From positions 1 to 64,000 of the forward strand of contig CANQXF010000013.1 of NCBI GenBank assembly GCA_947627695.1: a DNA stretch of 64,000 nucleotides. The letters run 5' to 3'. The notes beneath the pieces were generated by a model. That model made no database searches and was not told the origin of the DNA. It was given only the letters and a program-made list of their open reading frames with translations. The stretch comes from an uncultured Ruminiclostridium sp. (lineage in GTDB: Bacteria; Bacillota; Clostridia; Oscillospirales; Ruminococcaceae). A program made the translations under genes and the position numbers. Below are positions 34,800-43,337 of this stretch, one piece after another. The stretch's first letter is position 1, and each line of letters starts with the position of its first letter.

Positions 34800-36368
34800 C
34801 TAAGTAATTGCCATTTCGTGAGCAACTTCTTCAAATATCTCTTTTCTGATGAAACTTATACCGGATTTCTTCATTGCACACCATTGTCCGAATAAATCAT
34901 CACATGATAAAGCTTCATAGCAAAATAACCAGTAACGATCCATGTCTGTGTTTTTCAATTCTCCGGCAGCTTTTTTCAAACGCTTTACCTGAGTAGCGCT
35001 TCGATTCCCATGATTTTTCTTCATAAAATAAAGCCACATAATAGTCATAAGAATACAGTCTTTGCTATTTAGTACATCATCTTGAACTTTCTTGTAATCA
35101 TTTTCAAATTCGTCAAGCACGAAGTCAAATCGGATAGCAAAGTAAATTGCATAGCACAAACTTTCGTAGTCGTTGAGTTTGACAGCTTCCCGATATATCT
35201 TATCCGAAAGGGCCTTAATTTCGCTTGAATCAACCTTATACGGTATGAACACATATTCTTCCATTAAATGCAAAATGTACGGATAAACCGCCGCTATATG
35301 CATAAATCGCTTTGCAGCCAGCTTCTTTCCATTGTCGGTAAGATTTGATTCTTTGAGCTTTTTAACAGCATAATTGATAACGGCAAAGTCTCCGATTTCG
35401 GAAGCCAGGTTTAAAGCGGTATCAATAAACGTATTTACTTGCGGATATTCAATCATTCCCGACGTGCCAACCCTGGGCAAATCATTCAAACGGTGTTTCC
35501 AGTTTTTCTCTATGCCGATAGGTAGCTCAATTATCTTTGTCTTTTTATGATTAAGCGACAAATCATATTCGCGAAGAGCCTCTTCAAGCTCCCGCATAAA
35601 TCTCAACGCTTCATCATAACTGTCAACATAGCATTCATAATCATCAATATTCCTGACATAACGATAGCCATTATCATAAAGCTTTTTATCTATCGCAGTC
35701 AAAATAATCTCTGCAAGCAGATTTGAGGCATGAGGTCCGATAAGAAATCCGTGAGTTTCGCTGTTGCACATATCCGAACACGCCTTATCTATCCTGTTAT
35801 ACCATGTATCGTTCCCAATATTATCCTTTGCTTCTTTCTTTCCCGCTAACGCCCACGGGATTGAATGTGTATAAACTGAGGGAAAACAGGTGGAAATATC
35901 CGTCCGAACAATAAAGCGGCTTATTCCTTTGCTGTTTATCAGTAAATCCGTTTCCGGGTTGCCGTTAACTCGCCAGTTCTTATAATTCATCTCAAAGATA
36001 CGCTTTGCGTTATACTCCTTGCGAATATGAATTCGGCTGACGCGATAGCTTTGGTGATCTGTCTGTGCATGAAAATGCTTGCGTATCTTATCCCAATCGT
36101 TCCTTAGCTCGGCACACACTCTTTGGTATTTAAAGGGATTCGGAATCCCCATAGTGCGCGGTATATTGATATTCCGCATAACACGAAAGGTTACATATTC
36201 ATTCCAACCCGCCTCGAACGGGCTTGATAAAGTTTGGCAGTAATCACAGAAAGGGACGGAAGTAAATACGGGCGGAAGCTTTTCTGCAAATAAGCCGTAC
36301 GCAAGTAGCCCTTCGTAAAGCTCATCGGAAGATATTTCGTCCATAAAATCCGCATACATTTTGTCCAC
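34800..36368 (-). CDS. Reverse transcriptase of the Abi/unknown-group (DRT-like) type
   Basis: 522 residues. RT palm motifs: RTDISTCFPSVYTH (motif A Asp), GFLIGPHASNLLAEIILTA (motif B-like), VRNIDDYECY (motif C, with IDD in place of YADD) and LNHKKTKI (motif D). The SVYTHSIPWAL segment resembles abortive-infection and unknown-group RTs used in phage defence rather than group II intron or retron enzymes. The last about 200 residues are helical, with no maturase or endonuclease domain. I start at GTG 36368 (AGAGGTGA eight bases upstream); GTG 36380 sits on the ribosome site. Exact subtype cannot be settled by eye. Confidence 0.85.
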   Translation of the reverse strand: MDKMYADFMDEISSDELYEGLLAYGLFAEKLPPVFTSVPFCDYCQTLSSPFEAGWNEYVTFRVMRNINIPRTMGIPNPFKYQRVCAELRNDWDKIRKHFHAQTDHQSYRVSRIHIRKEYNAKRIFEMNYKNWRVNGNPETDLLINSKGISRFIVRTDISTCFPSVYTHSIPWALAGKKEAKDNIGNDTWYNRIDKACSDMCNSETHGFLIGPHASNLLAEIILTAIDKKLYDNGYRYVRNIDDYECYVDSYDEALRFMRELEEALREYDLSLNHKKTKIIELPIGIEKNWKHRLNDLPRVGTSGMIEYPQVNTFIDTALNLASEIGDFAVINYAVKKLKESNLTDNGKKLAAKRFMHIAAVYPYILHLMEEYVFIPYKVDSSEIKALSDKIYREAVKLNDYESLCYAIYFAIRFDFVLDEFENDYKKVQDDVLNSKDCILMTIMWLYFMKKNHGNRSATQVKRLKKAAGELKNTDMDRYWLFCYEALSCDDLFGQWCAMKKSGISFIRKEIFEEVAHEMAIT

Positions 36369-36574
36369 TGTTGTATTCACCTCTTGCTATCTATGATTTG
36401 TTTATTATATTCTCATTATATAAATCGTTATAAAAATAACGTTTTATTTTCCTTACTTCCTAAACACAAGTGTTCATGAGCAATGAGCAATAAATTATAC
36501 CTCACGCTGTTTGTTTTCTGATATCCCGTTATCTTACACGGTTATGCTGTTTCTTTATTATGATTTATTTCAAC

Positions 36575-36736
36575 TTAAATCCGGCATTCTCCAGAATCTT
36601 CAACCTCAAAGCTCACCAGTGTCGTACAGTTCTTTTGGCGTATGTCACTCATAGGAATCAAGCAACGCTTGCATTTTTCAAAAAGTGATAACGCTACTCG
36701 ACGATAGACCGCATTTGCATAAGAAAAACTTTGACC
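36575..36736 (-). pseudogene. Short gene remnant upstream of the reverse transcriptase
   Basis: An open frame of 53 residues without ATG, ending FEVEDSGECRI, with protein-like composition (FEKCKRC, SFEVED). Family unknown. It lies in the 637-bp gap 36369-37005, of which 36369-36574 shows no gene and could hold an RT-associated non-coding RNA or only the RT promoter. Confidence 0.35.
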
Positions 36737-36891
36737 TTAAAACATGGCAGATTTTTAGAGATTTTTCGCTACACTAAATTATATCTGTGTATGATGGGTG
36801 GGCGTAGATTAAATCTGTTGATTCGTTGCTAAATATAAATCCGATGACATTATGAATATTATGATCTGTTTTACTAATTGCAATTAACAAA

Positions 36892-37000
36892 TCTTACTCC
36901 TCAATGAGATTGTATTAAAATATAATCTCTATAAGAATTTGATATGAGGTGTTTATATTTTTCTGTTATGCTGAAAGCATAGGATGTATGATTTTTGTCA
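36892..37000 (+). repeat. Diverged copy C of the element-end repeat
   Basis: CTTACTCCTCAATGAGA, then TATTAAAATATAATCTCTATAAG, AGGTGTTTATATTTTT and GGATGTATGATTTTTGTCA align in order with copies A and B. The core is degenerate: on the minus strand it reads ATT GAG GAG TAA (IEE-stop) against guaA IEWE-stop. It separates the RT module from the restriction module. Confidence 0.5.
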
Positions 37001-37005
37001 TAAAG

Positions 37006-37329
37006 TCAATCGCCTTGGATCTTTAATCCTTGCACAATTATCTTTAACGGCATTGTGCTGATTTTTTGTCCTGACAATTCGTGAAAGTGTCGATTTAGAT
37101 CATTGGCTCGAATTATAAGTAATTCGTTAATGGCGGCATCACTTAATTGCAATACTCGTTCTTTGCCTAAGAAATTCGCAAAATAAAGACGCAGATTGTT
37201 TATATTATCACTGTTACGATCCATCCATATAATTTCATCTCTGATTTTTTTCATTTCGATTTGAATATAGTAATTGTAAATTTCTATACCCTTGTCCACA
37301 AAGTCCAATCTATTACTCAGCTTATTCAT
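37006..37329 (-). CDS. Hypothetical protein at the end of the restriction-modification operon
   Basis: 107 residues, helical and charged, no recognised family. AGAGG seven bases upstream supports translation. It is 77 bases after the HpaII-like endonuclease frame and probably on the same transcript. Confidence 0.6.
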   Translation of the reverse strand: MNKLSNRLDFVDKGIEIYNYYIQIEMKKIRDEIIWMDRNSDNINNLRLYFANFLGKERVLQLSDAAINELLIIRANDLNRHFHELSGQKISTMPLKIIVQGLKIQGD

Positions 37330-37406
37330 AAATACCTCTGGGCTAAAAGTATAATTTAAAATTTTTCCCTATAACTGACAGAAATACAAGTCCCGTCATT
37401 TTCATT

Positions 37407-38481
37407 TTACTTTACAAACCTAATCTGCACGTTGAGTTTAAGCCGCTGTTCGCCGTTTTCTTCGTAAATTTTACCAAAGCCGTGTTTGCTTTGGCTCGGA
37501 GTATCAAATCTTGTAGCGGCGAAAATGTAGTTTTTGAACTCGTTGCGGTTGTAGATATGATAGCATACCACATCACCGTCCTCTTTGACGATTATAAAGC
37601 CGCCCGTTGCCTCATAATCGCCTGTCCAGAGCGTATTTGGAACCATTCCGAGCGCGATATTGGTCAACATTTCCTTGACATTGTGAGCGCAATATACGGC
37701 ATTGTTCTTGGTGGACACAATTCCGCTGTTTGCGGCCATAGCCGTAAGTTCGGAAATTGAGTGTGATTTGCCCTGATAATAGTATTTTATCATCTCTGCA
37801 AGCAGTTCGGGCATTTCTGCCGTTACCATTTTGAGGTTAAATTCGAGCGTTTCATTTTCTGTTGTGTAGAAACTTATGTCTGCACCGAGCAATTTCAGAT
37901 AATCAAACTTATCTTTGAACTTCTTAAATCCGTTGAAAGTTTCAATTTCCTTATCGCTCAAATTTTTTGCCGTCAATCCGATATATAAAATTCGTCGCTC
38001 CCGATGCGTTGAAAAGAGTAGACGGGCTGCCGAGCTGCGACTTTATGCTGAACCCGAAAGTATCGTCTCTTCCGGACATAATATCGTGAACCATAAGCCG
38101 AATATCAGACTTGTCAGAGGATTTTGCTTTCAACGAGCTGCATTTGACAGATTCGGCAAAACTCCACACATCGGGCAGTTCAAAAGCGCCTTTTCCGCAC
38201 TTGTTTTCTTTTATCCCGACAAGCAGATTGTTTGCCTGCTTGATAAACGCGTTTATCGGAATGCTGCAAATCTCCTCACCGCTTTCTGCGGATATGACCT
38301 TGATTTGCGCGGAACGGTGATATTCAAAAGTTCCCGTTGCTTGAGTACGAATTATTTTTATAATGTCATAGTATATATTCGGAATTCTGTTTGTGTCGGC
38401 ATCGGCGGCATACAGCTTTCCGTCTGCCAACAGCTTAAACAGTGTATAAAGCTCGCTCCATTCGCCTACGTTACCGGTCAT
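37407..38481 (-). pseudogene. HpaII-like type II restriction endonuclease, frameshifted
   Basis: Two overlapping frames together encode about 357 residues, the length of R.HpaII. The first (from 38481) begins with GNVGEWSELYTLFKLLADGK, a match to the HpaII N-terminus as I know it; the second ends at 37407 with LKLNVQIRFVK. They meet at a run of six T (37963-37968; A6 in the gene): with five A the frame would read FIYRIDGKNLSDKEIE without a break. So one extra base splits it. Expected to cut CCGG if restored. Consequences: inactive enzyme, phase variation, slippage during transcription, or an assembly error. Confidence 0.8.
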
Positions 38482-38495
38482 GTTTTGCCCCTTTC

Positions 38496-39371
38496 TTATA
38501 TCTTTTTAAAATATTCCTCATCAATCTCATAATCTTTTATTTCTCTAACACCTATACCGAATTGAGCCAGCTTTGTGATAAAATCTTCTCCGTCAATTAA
38601 ATCAATCTGCTGCTTACCCGGGTTAGATGCCTCTTCAACAGCTTGTTTTGAAAAAGAGCCGGTGGTAATGAACACACCCTTTTCAATATCGGTCGTCAGA
38701 GACCCTCTGAAATCTCTTATTTCGGGTGCGCCGACGGTTCCTTGATACCGTTTACATTGAAACGCTATATTGAAGCTGAAAATGCCGTTAATTTTCAGCT
38801 TGCCGGAGCCATCAATACCTCCGTCGCCCGATTTTTTGGTAACACGAACATCATCAAAGCCGCATTCTCTAAGTAACCTTTGAGTTAATCTTTCAAATGC
38901 GTAAGGATCCATTTCCAATAGAACTTTATAAAGTTTTTTCCTCCACGGTCTCACTTCTTCGGGAACATCAATACCCGCCGCTTCCATTTGAGCCTCTTGA
39001 CCATTATCTCCTTTGGATTGATTTGTTGCGGCATTTTCGTTTTTACGATAGTTTTGGCTAATATAAGTTCCATCAACTGTTTCTATATTTGAAAAAGCAG
39101 TTGTAATAGACCAAACGCTTCTTGCGCTATTTTCAATTGCTCCATAATTTTTCAACAAGGTTCTTGCCCAAGCCAGTCTATAATTGATTTCCGACATACT
39201 GCTACTGCCTTGATGAGGAATTGAGCATACATCATCAGACAAATGCAGTAATTCTGCTGCTTTGTCATTGATTTCGTTGTTTTTGCCCGACCCACCGAGT
39301 AACTTAAGCGCAGCATAAGTTACTTCCACCAATTTGGAATAATCGGGAATTTTAAAATTATCGGATTTCAT
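38496..39371 (-). CDS. Mrr-like restriction endonuclease
   Basis: 291 residues. N-terminal winged-helix domain (about 1-95) and C-terminal Mrr_cat domain: SGDGGIDG and FQCKRYQG give the D...QxK active site (about 183-213). Mrr enzymes typically cut methylated or modified DNA, which would conflict with the adjacent methylases unless the specificity differs, so it may act as a conventional restriction subunit here. Starts five bases after the upstream methylase. Confidence 0.88.
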   Translation of the reverse strand: MKSDNFKIPDYSKLVEVTYAALKLLGGSGKNNEINDKAAELLHLSDDVCSIPHQGSSSMSEINYRLAWARTLLKNYGAIENSARSVWSITTAFSNIETVDGTYISQNYRKNENAATNQSKGDNGQEAQMEAAGIDVPEEVRPWRKKLYKVLLEMDPYAFERLTQRLLRECGFDDVRVTKKSGDGGIDGSGKLKINGIFSFNIAFQCKRYQGTVGAPEIRDFRGSLTTDIEKGVFITTGSFSKQAVEEASNPGKQQIDLIDGEDFITKLAQFGIGVREIKDYEIDEEYFKKI

Positions 39372-39376
39372 AGTGT

Positions 39377-40516
39377 TTACCTCCCATAATTGTTATTGAT
39401 TTGAACTAAGCATTCTTTCATAAAACCCGCCATAACCTCCACTGCGGGGATAGTCACGGCGTTTCCGAACTGCTTATATTTCGGACCGTCGGCAAGTCCG
39501 TCCGGGAAACTGAATTTGTCCTCGCCCGTCTTTTTGTCAACAAAAGCGTAGTTGATAAACCCTTGCAATTTGCCCCATTCGCGAGGCGTCATAGCACGAA
39601 TACCCTTGTTGTTAAGCGGAGTTTGCTTTGAGGGCAGCACCTTGCCCGCAACCCCCTCTTTAGGGTCAATAACAAGATTGCGCTCTTTTCCCGAACCGCC
39701 CGTTGCAAGAATAGCATTGGAAACAGGGTGTTCGATTTCCGGAAGATTAACAATTCTGTAACCGAAACCGTTTCCCTTTCCCTCGTGACGTGCCTTGTGA
39801 CGTTCGAGCGTTTCCACATATCCCGACGACAGAAAATACTTATCTTCGGCATTCATTTCAAGCAGGTCGTTCAAATCGGCATAAATCAGATTTTTGCGCT
39901 CCGTGGGGAGCTTATTCGGCAGATTATCGACAGAATTTCCGAAAAGTTTTCTGTCAAATCCCATTATATAAACGCGCGGGCGATTTTGGGGAACGCCGAA
40001 GTTGCGGGAGTTTCTCACGAAATCTCTCGCATTATATTCAAGTTCTCCGTCTTGGTTTTCGGTCACTCCGATTACTTTATAATGCAAATCCTTTACCAGA
40101 ACTTCAATAATTGTCGCAAATGTATGACCTTTATCATGGGTGATAAGATTGTCCACATTTTCAAGCATAAACGCTTTCGGGCGGGTTCGCCTGATGATTT
40201 CGGCTATCTCAAAAAACAGCGTTCCGCGTATTTTGTCGGCAAAGCCCTCTTTCTTTCCCGCGCGGCTGAACGATTGGCACGGAAATCCCGCGAGGAGAAT
40301 GTCATAATCGGTTTTCTCAACCTTGACTTTAAATTCTTCGGTTGTAATGTCATTATACGGGTCGTCTTTGTCCTTAAACAGATGTCTGTATGTATTGCAG
40401 GCATTCTTGTCAATCTCGGCTGAAAGAACATTCTTAAAACCGCCGGCAAGTTCAAACCCCCGACGTATGCCGCCTATGCCCGCGCATAAATCAATCATCT
40501 TGTACACTTTGCTCAT
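39377..40516 (-). CDS. DNA (cytosine-5-) methyltransferase, M.HpaII-like
   Basis: 379 residues. Motif I IDLCAGIGGIRRGF, motif IV GFPCQSFS with catalytic Cys, motif VI MLENV, motif VIII QNRPRVYI, and motif X QFGNAVTIPA. The region before the target-recognition domain (ETLERHKARHEGKGNGFGY) and KGIRAMTPREWGKLQGF closely resemble M.HpaII as I recall it, so CCGG is the predicted target and this is the likely partner of the HpaII-like endonuclease downstream. Confidence 0.92.
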   Translation of the reverse strand: MSKVYKMIDLCAGIGGIRRGFELAGGFKNVLSAEIDKNACNTYRHLFKDKDDPYNDITTEEFKVKVEKTDYDILLAGFPCQSFSRAGKKEGFADKIRGTLFFEIAEIIRRTRPKAFMLENVDNLITHDKGHTFATIIEVLVKDLHYKVIGVTENQDGELEYNARDFVRNSRNFGVPQNRPRVYIMGFDRKLFGNSVDNLPNKLPTERKNLIYADLNDLLEMNAEDKYFLSSGYVETLERHKARHEGKGNGFGYRIVNLPEIEHPVSNAILATGGSGKERNLVIDPKEGVAGKVLPSKQTPLNNKGIRAMTPREWGKLQGFINYAFVDKKTGEDKFSFPDGLADGPKYKQFGNAVTIPAVEVMAGFMKECLVQINNNYGR

Positions 40517-40526
40517 CGTTGTTACC

Positions 40527-41471
40527 TCAAAAGCAGCTGCGGATATTGTCCGCTATTCTTTTCACAACCGGAACGCAGACCGTATTCCCGCATTGCTTGT
40601 ATGCTTGTTCAATCGGAATATCTTTAAACCCGAAATCGGGTGGGAAACCTTGTAACGCCAGACATTCTAACGGTGTGATTTTCCTTATCCCGTAGTTATC
40701 TCTTATTACGGGAACTCTGTCCGGGTATGTCCCCATATTCGCTTTAAGCGTAGGCGAGATAACGTACTTCCTCATTGCAACACCGCTGTCGTCTATACGA
40801 TACATACCGGTTGTATCGGGTATTCTCTTGTTAAGCAAATCAAAATATTTGCTTGTAGGTTTGTAGTAGAAATAGTCATGCTGTCTTACCGAGTGGTCGA
40901 ACACACTGCTCAAATTGCAGGTAAGCGGCATCTCACCCGGGAACGAGAATTTGCTCATCATATCGTAATCCGAGAACGCAGCTATAAAAGTTCTGTTCCT
41001 TTCCTGCGGAATGTTTGCGTGAGTATGCGGACTCTGAACCGTATATTTGACAAAGTATCCGATTTTGGAAAGGCAATTAAATATAGTAAGAAAAGTCCGC
41101 CCGTTGTCGTGGTTAATCAGATTTCGGACATTTTCAAGGAAGATAACTTTCGGCTTGATATGTTCGGCTATTGCGATTATTTCAAAGAACAGGTTGCCCC
41201 TTGCGTCATTAAATCCTCGTTGATACCCCATAACCGAAAAACTTTGGCAGGGGAAACCCGCAACTATCACATCGGCTTTCGGAACGGAGCTTTTGTCAAC
41301 TCCTCTTATATAGTCTTCGACAAGGCAATTTTGCGGGAAATTGTGCCTGTAAGTAACGCAGGCAAATCGGTCAAGCTCGTTAGCCCAAACCACCTCAAAC
41401 CCCGCCTGCTCAAAAGCAAGGTCAATGCCGCCTATGCCCGAAAACAGGCTTACTACCGTAGGCTTATCCAT
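40527..41471 (-). CDS. DNA (cytosine-5-) methyltransferase, second copy
   Basis: 314 residues. Motif I SLFSGIGGIDLAF, motif IV GFPCQSFSV, motif VI FLENVRN, motif VIII QERNRTF, motif X QCGNTVCVPVV. Start taken at 41471, where ATGGATAA overlaps the vsr stop. Sequence differs considerably from the neighbouring methylase, so it probably has another target; a separate endonuclease for it is not obvious, apart from the Mrr-like gene. Confidence 0.92.
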   Translation of the reverse strand: MDKPTVVSLFSGIGGIDLAFEQAGFEVVWANELDRFACVTYRHNFPQNCLVEDYIRGVDKSSVPKADVIVAGFPCQSFSVMGYQRGFNDARGNLFFEIIAIAEHIKPKVIFLENVRNLINHDNGRTFLTIFNCLSKIGYFVKYTVQSPHTHANIPQERNRTFIAAFSDYDMMSKFSFPGEMPLTCNLSSVFDHSVRQHDYFYYKPTSKYFDLLNKRIPDTTGMYRIDDSGVAMRKYVISPTLKANMGTYPDRVPVIRDNYGIRKITPLECLALQGFPPDFGFKDIPIEQAYKQCGNTVCVPVVKRIADNIRSCF

Positions 41472-41877
41472 TTCGTACCGCCGTTTCAACAGCATCGGCG
41501 CACTCGGATAGATGTTTCTTTATGTCATTTCCCCAAAAGCGAAACACCGTCCACCCTTGGCTTTCAAGCGTTTCGGTAACCTCTTTGTCACGCTCCATAT
41601 TGCGCTCGATTTTCGGTATCCAGAACTCTCGGCGAGATTTGAAATCGTTCTTGCGTTCTTCCCAGTTGTAGCCGTGCCAAAACTCGCTGTCACAGAACAC
41701 CACCACCTTTTTGCCGAGGAAAACAATATCGGGTTTTCCGCAGATGCCGTTTACGTTTTTGCGATAACGCAAGCCTCGCGCCCAAAGCTCTTTCATCAGC
41801 ATAACCTCAATCTTTGAGCCTTTGTTTTTGCAGGCTTGCATATTACGCTTTATCTGTTCGGGAGTTCTCTTGTCCAT
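41464..41877 (-). CDS. vsr: Very short patch repair endonuclease
   Basis: 137 residues. Nicks next to T:G mismatches left by deamination of 5-methylcytosine. Seen: RKNVNGICGKPDIVF with the catalytic Asp, VVVFCDSEFWHGY (in place of the more usual DGCFWHGC) and RDKEVTETLESQGWTVFRFW. First gene of the restriction-modification operon and coupled to the methylase start. Vsr genes commonly accompany C5 methylases, including HpaII-type systems. Confidence 0.92.
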   Translation of the reverse strand: MDKRTPEQIKRNMQACKNKGSKIEVMLMKELWARGLRYRKNVNGICGKPDIVFLGKKVVVFCDSEFWHGYNWEERKNDFKSRREFWIPKIERNMERDKEVTETLESQGWTVFRFWGNDIKKHLSECADAVETAVRNG

Positions 41878-41939
41878 ACTAAATTTTCACCGTATTTAAT
41901 CTGTTTTTCGACTGATATTATTATAATAATCCTTTATAC

Positions 41940-41968
41940 AATATAACATAATCAAATGAAAAAGTCAA
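41940..41968 (-). promoter_or_regulatory. Sigma-A promoter of the vsr-methylase operon
   Basis: TTGACT, 17-bp spacer, TATATT on the minus strand. A small AT dyad (ATTATTATAATAAT) just downstream could be an operator, but no controller protein is encoded in the cluster. Confidence 0.75.
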
Positions 41969-42011
41969 CATTCCAATGCACGCAAGTAGCGGCAGAAAGC
42001 CTTGCTGCTGC

Positions 42012-43148
42012 TTAATGTATCAGCTCTCTTTTTTCATTTTGGAGTATCTCCGCAACCCTATCTTCCCCTATCGCCAGCTTTATTTTTTCCAACTTCCTGC
42101 TTTCCTCCCTCAACTCCACATTCTCCTTCAGCAGCTTTCTGTTATGCTCCGTCACTCGCGCATAACTGTTATCTTTCGCGTCGAATCTTGCCTGCAAATC
42201 GTGGTTCTCGGCGCGCAAGTCAAGCAGCGAATGATACAGCGACTTTATGAGTTTGACTGCTTTTTCAAGTGCAGGCTTTGCCTTCTTCTCACGGTATGAT
42301 TTTGCGGATTCCAGCACGCCCGCTTCGGGCAAAATCTCATCTACATCTTCGGGAAAATCACGCGCCAACTTCTCTGCGTTTTTCAGCTTCGGCACAGTCT
42401 GATTCAACTGCTTTTCAACCGCTTTCAAGTACGTTTTTGCTGACTCAATCTCGGCATTAAGCTGCTCCACCTCCTCGGCGCGCTGTTTCTTCTCGAAGTC
42501 CAAAACCGAGAGGTGCTTTTCGTGTGTACCTTTCTGCTCCCATTCAATCCCATGCCGCTCCATGACCTCCGCGAGAGCCTCCTTTTCAGCCTGCACCCAT
42601 TGATTCCACTCGGTCATACCGCGAGTGCCGCCTTTGAATCCGAGAGCAGCCAATGCCTGTTTTAGTGACACCCTCGTATCAAGACCCCGTTTGCTGCCAG
42701 TTGTGAATGGAATAAAGTCAATGTGCAAATGCGGTGTAGCTTCGTCCATATGCAGGTGAGCCGAGAACACCCGCAGGCTCGGATTGCGCTCTTGCAAATT
42801 CTTAAAATAATCATCAAGTATGGTTTTTGCAAGCTCGCCGTTCTCAGTCGTGGCTCCCATATTATCCTTGTCGCCTATTTGAAGTATCAGCTCGTGAAAA
42901 GGTTTCTCCTGCTTGCCTGATCTGATTTTTTCATAGTAGTCGGAGATTTTTCTGTCCTCTCGAGCCTGCTTGGCATTGTACCGATCTAACGCGCTATCAA
43001 ACAATTCATGATAAACTTCCTTGATATTTTCATTGCAGTAGTCAATGTTCAAATGCGACCTCTCGCCATCCACGTTCGCAGCCTTGAATTTTCGACTGTT
43101 GTGATTGACTGAGCCTTTGCCCACCATCGCGCTGATCGTTCTTTTCAT
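42012..43148 (-). CDS. mobV: MobV-family (Mob/Pre) relaxase
   Basis: 378 residues. Nicks oriT and covalently holds the 5' end for conjugative mobilisation. Seen: HNSR near 16-19, and the HxH...DEATPHLH metal/active-site cluster at 131-142; long coiled coil from about 215 to the end. The N-terminal layout and size fit MobV of small Gram-positive mobilisable plasmids/elements. The candidate oriT lies immediately upstream. Confidence 0.9.
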   Translation of the reverse strand: MKRTISAMVGKGSVNHNSRKFKAANVDGERSHLNIDYCNENIKEVYHELFDSALDRYNAKQAREDRKISDYYEKIRSGKQEKPFHELILQIGDKDNMGATTENGELAKTILDDYFKNLQERNPSLRVFSAHLHMDEATPHLHIDFIPFTTGSKRGLDTRVSLKQALAALGFKGGTRGMTEWNQWVQAEKEALAEVMERHGIEWEQKGTHEKHLSVLDFEKKQRAEEVEQLNAEIESAKTYLKAVEKQLNQTVPKLKNAEKLARDFPEDVDEILPEAGVLESAKSYREKKAKPALEKAVKLIKSLYHSLLDLRAENHDLQARFDAKDNSYARVTEHNRKLLKENVELREESRKLEKIKLAIGEDRVAEILQNEKRELIH

Positions 43149-43177
43149 AGTCCTCCTTAAAAAGTAGCTTTGGTTCT

Positions 43178-43335
43178 GTTACTCTTGTCAAGAGTAACGC
43201 AAAAGCACTTTTGTCAGCTCCCGACAAAAGCGCCCTTGCGCTCTCCGAGGGGCAGCCGTTCCCTCTGCACTCCCTGCGTCGGTGCGTCGGTGAAACCGAC
43301 ACACCAGTGCTCTCAAAAACATCGACGCACCGACG
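43178..43335. other. Candidate oriT
   Basis: Non-coding stretch between repA and mobV with three inverted repeats: GTTACTCTT-GTC-AAGAGTAAC (43178-43198), CTTTTGTC/GACAAAAG (43208-43230), and a 13-bp pair CGTCGGTGCGTCG/CGACGCACCGACG (43277-43289 and 43323-43335). MobV oriT sites normally lie just upstream of the relaxase and contain such hairpins. The nick site is not identifiable by eye. Confidence 0.55.
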
Positions 43336-43337
43336 CG

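Noticed and set aside
34800-36368. Group II intron or retron reverse transcriptase
   Set aside because: No maturase or HNH domain, motif C is not YADD, and no retron msr/msd-like inverted repeats were seen next to it.
22917-37000. Island repeats as a CRISPR array
   Set aside because: Only three or four long copies, kilobases apart, with genes between them; no short regular repeat-spacer units and no cas genes in the window.
43042-43302. 86-residue minus-strand frame overlapping the mobV start
   Set aside because: Out of frame with mobV and covering the oriT hairpins; no protein-like features.
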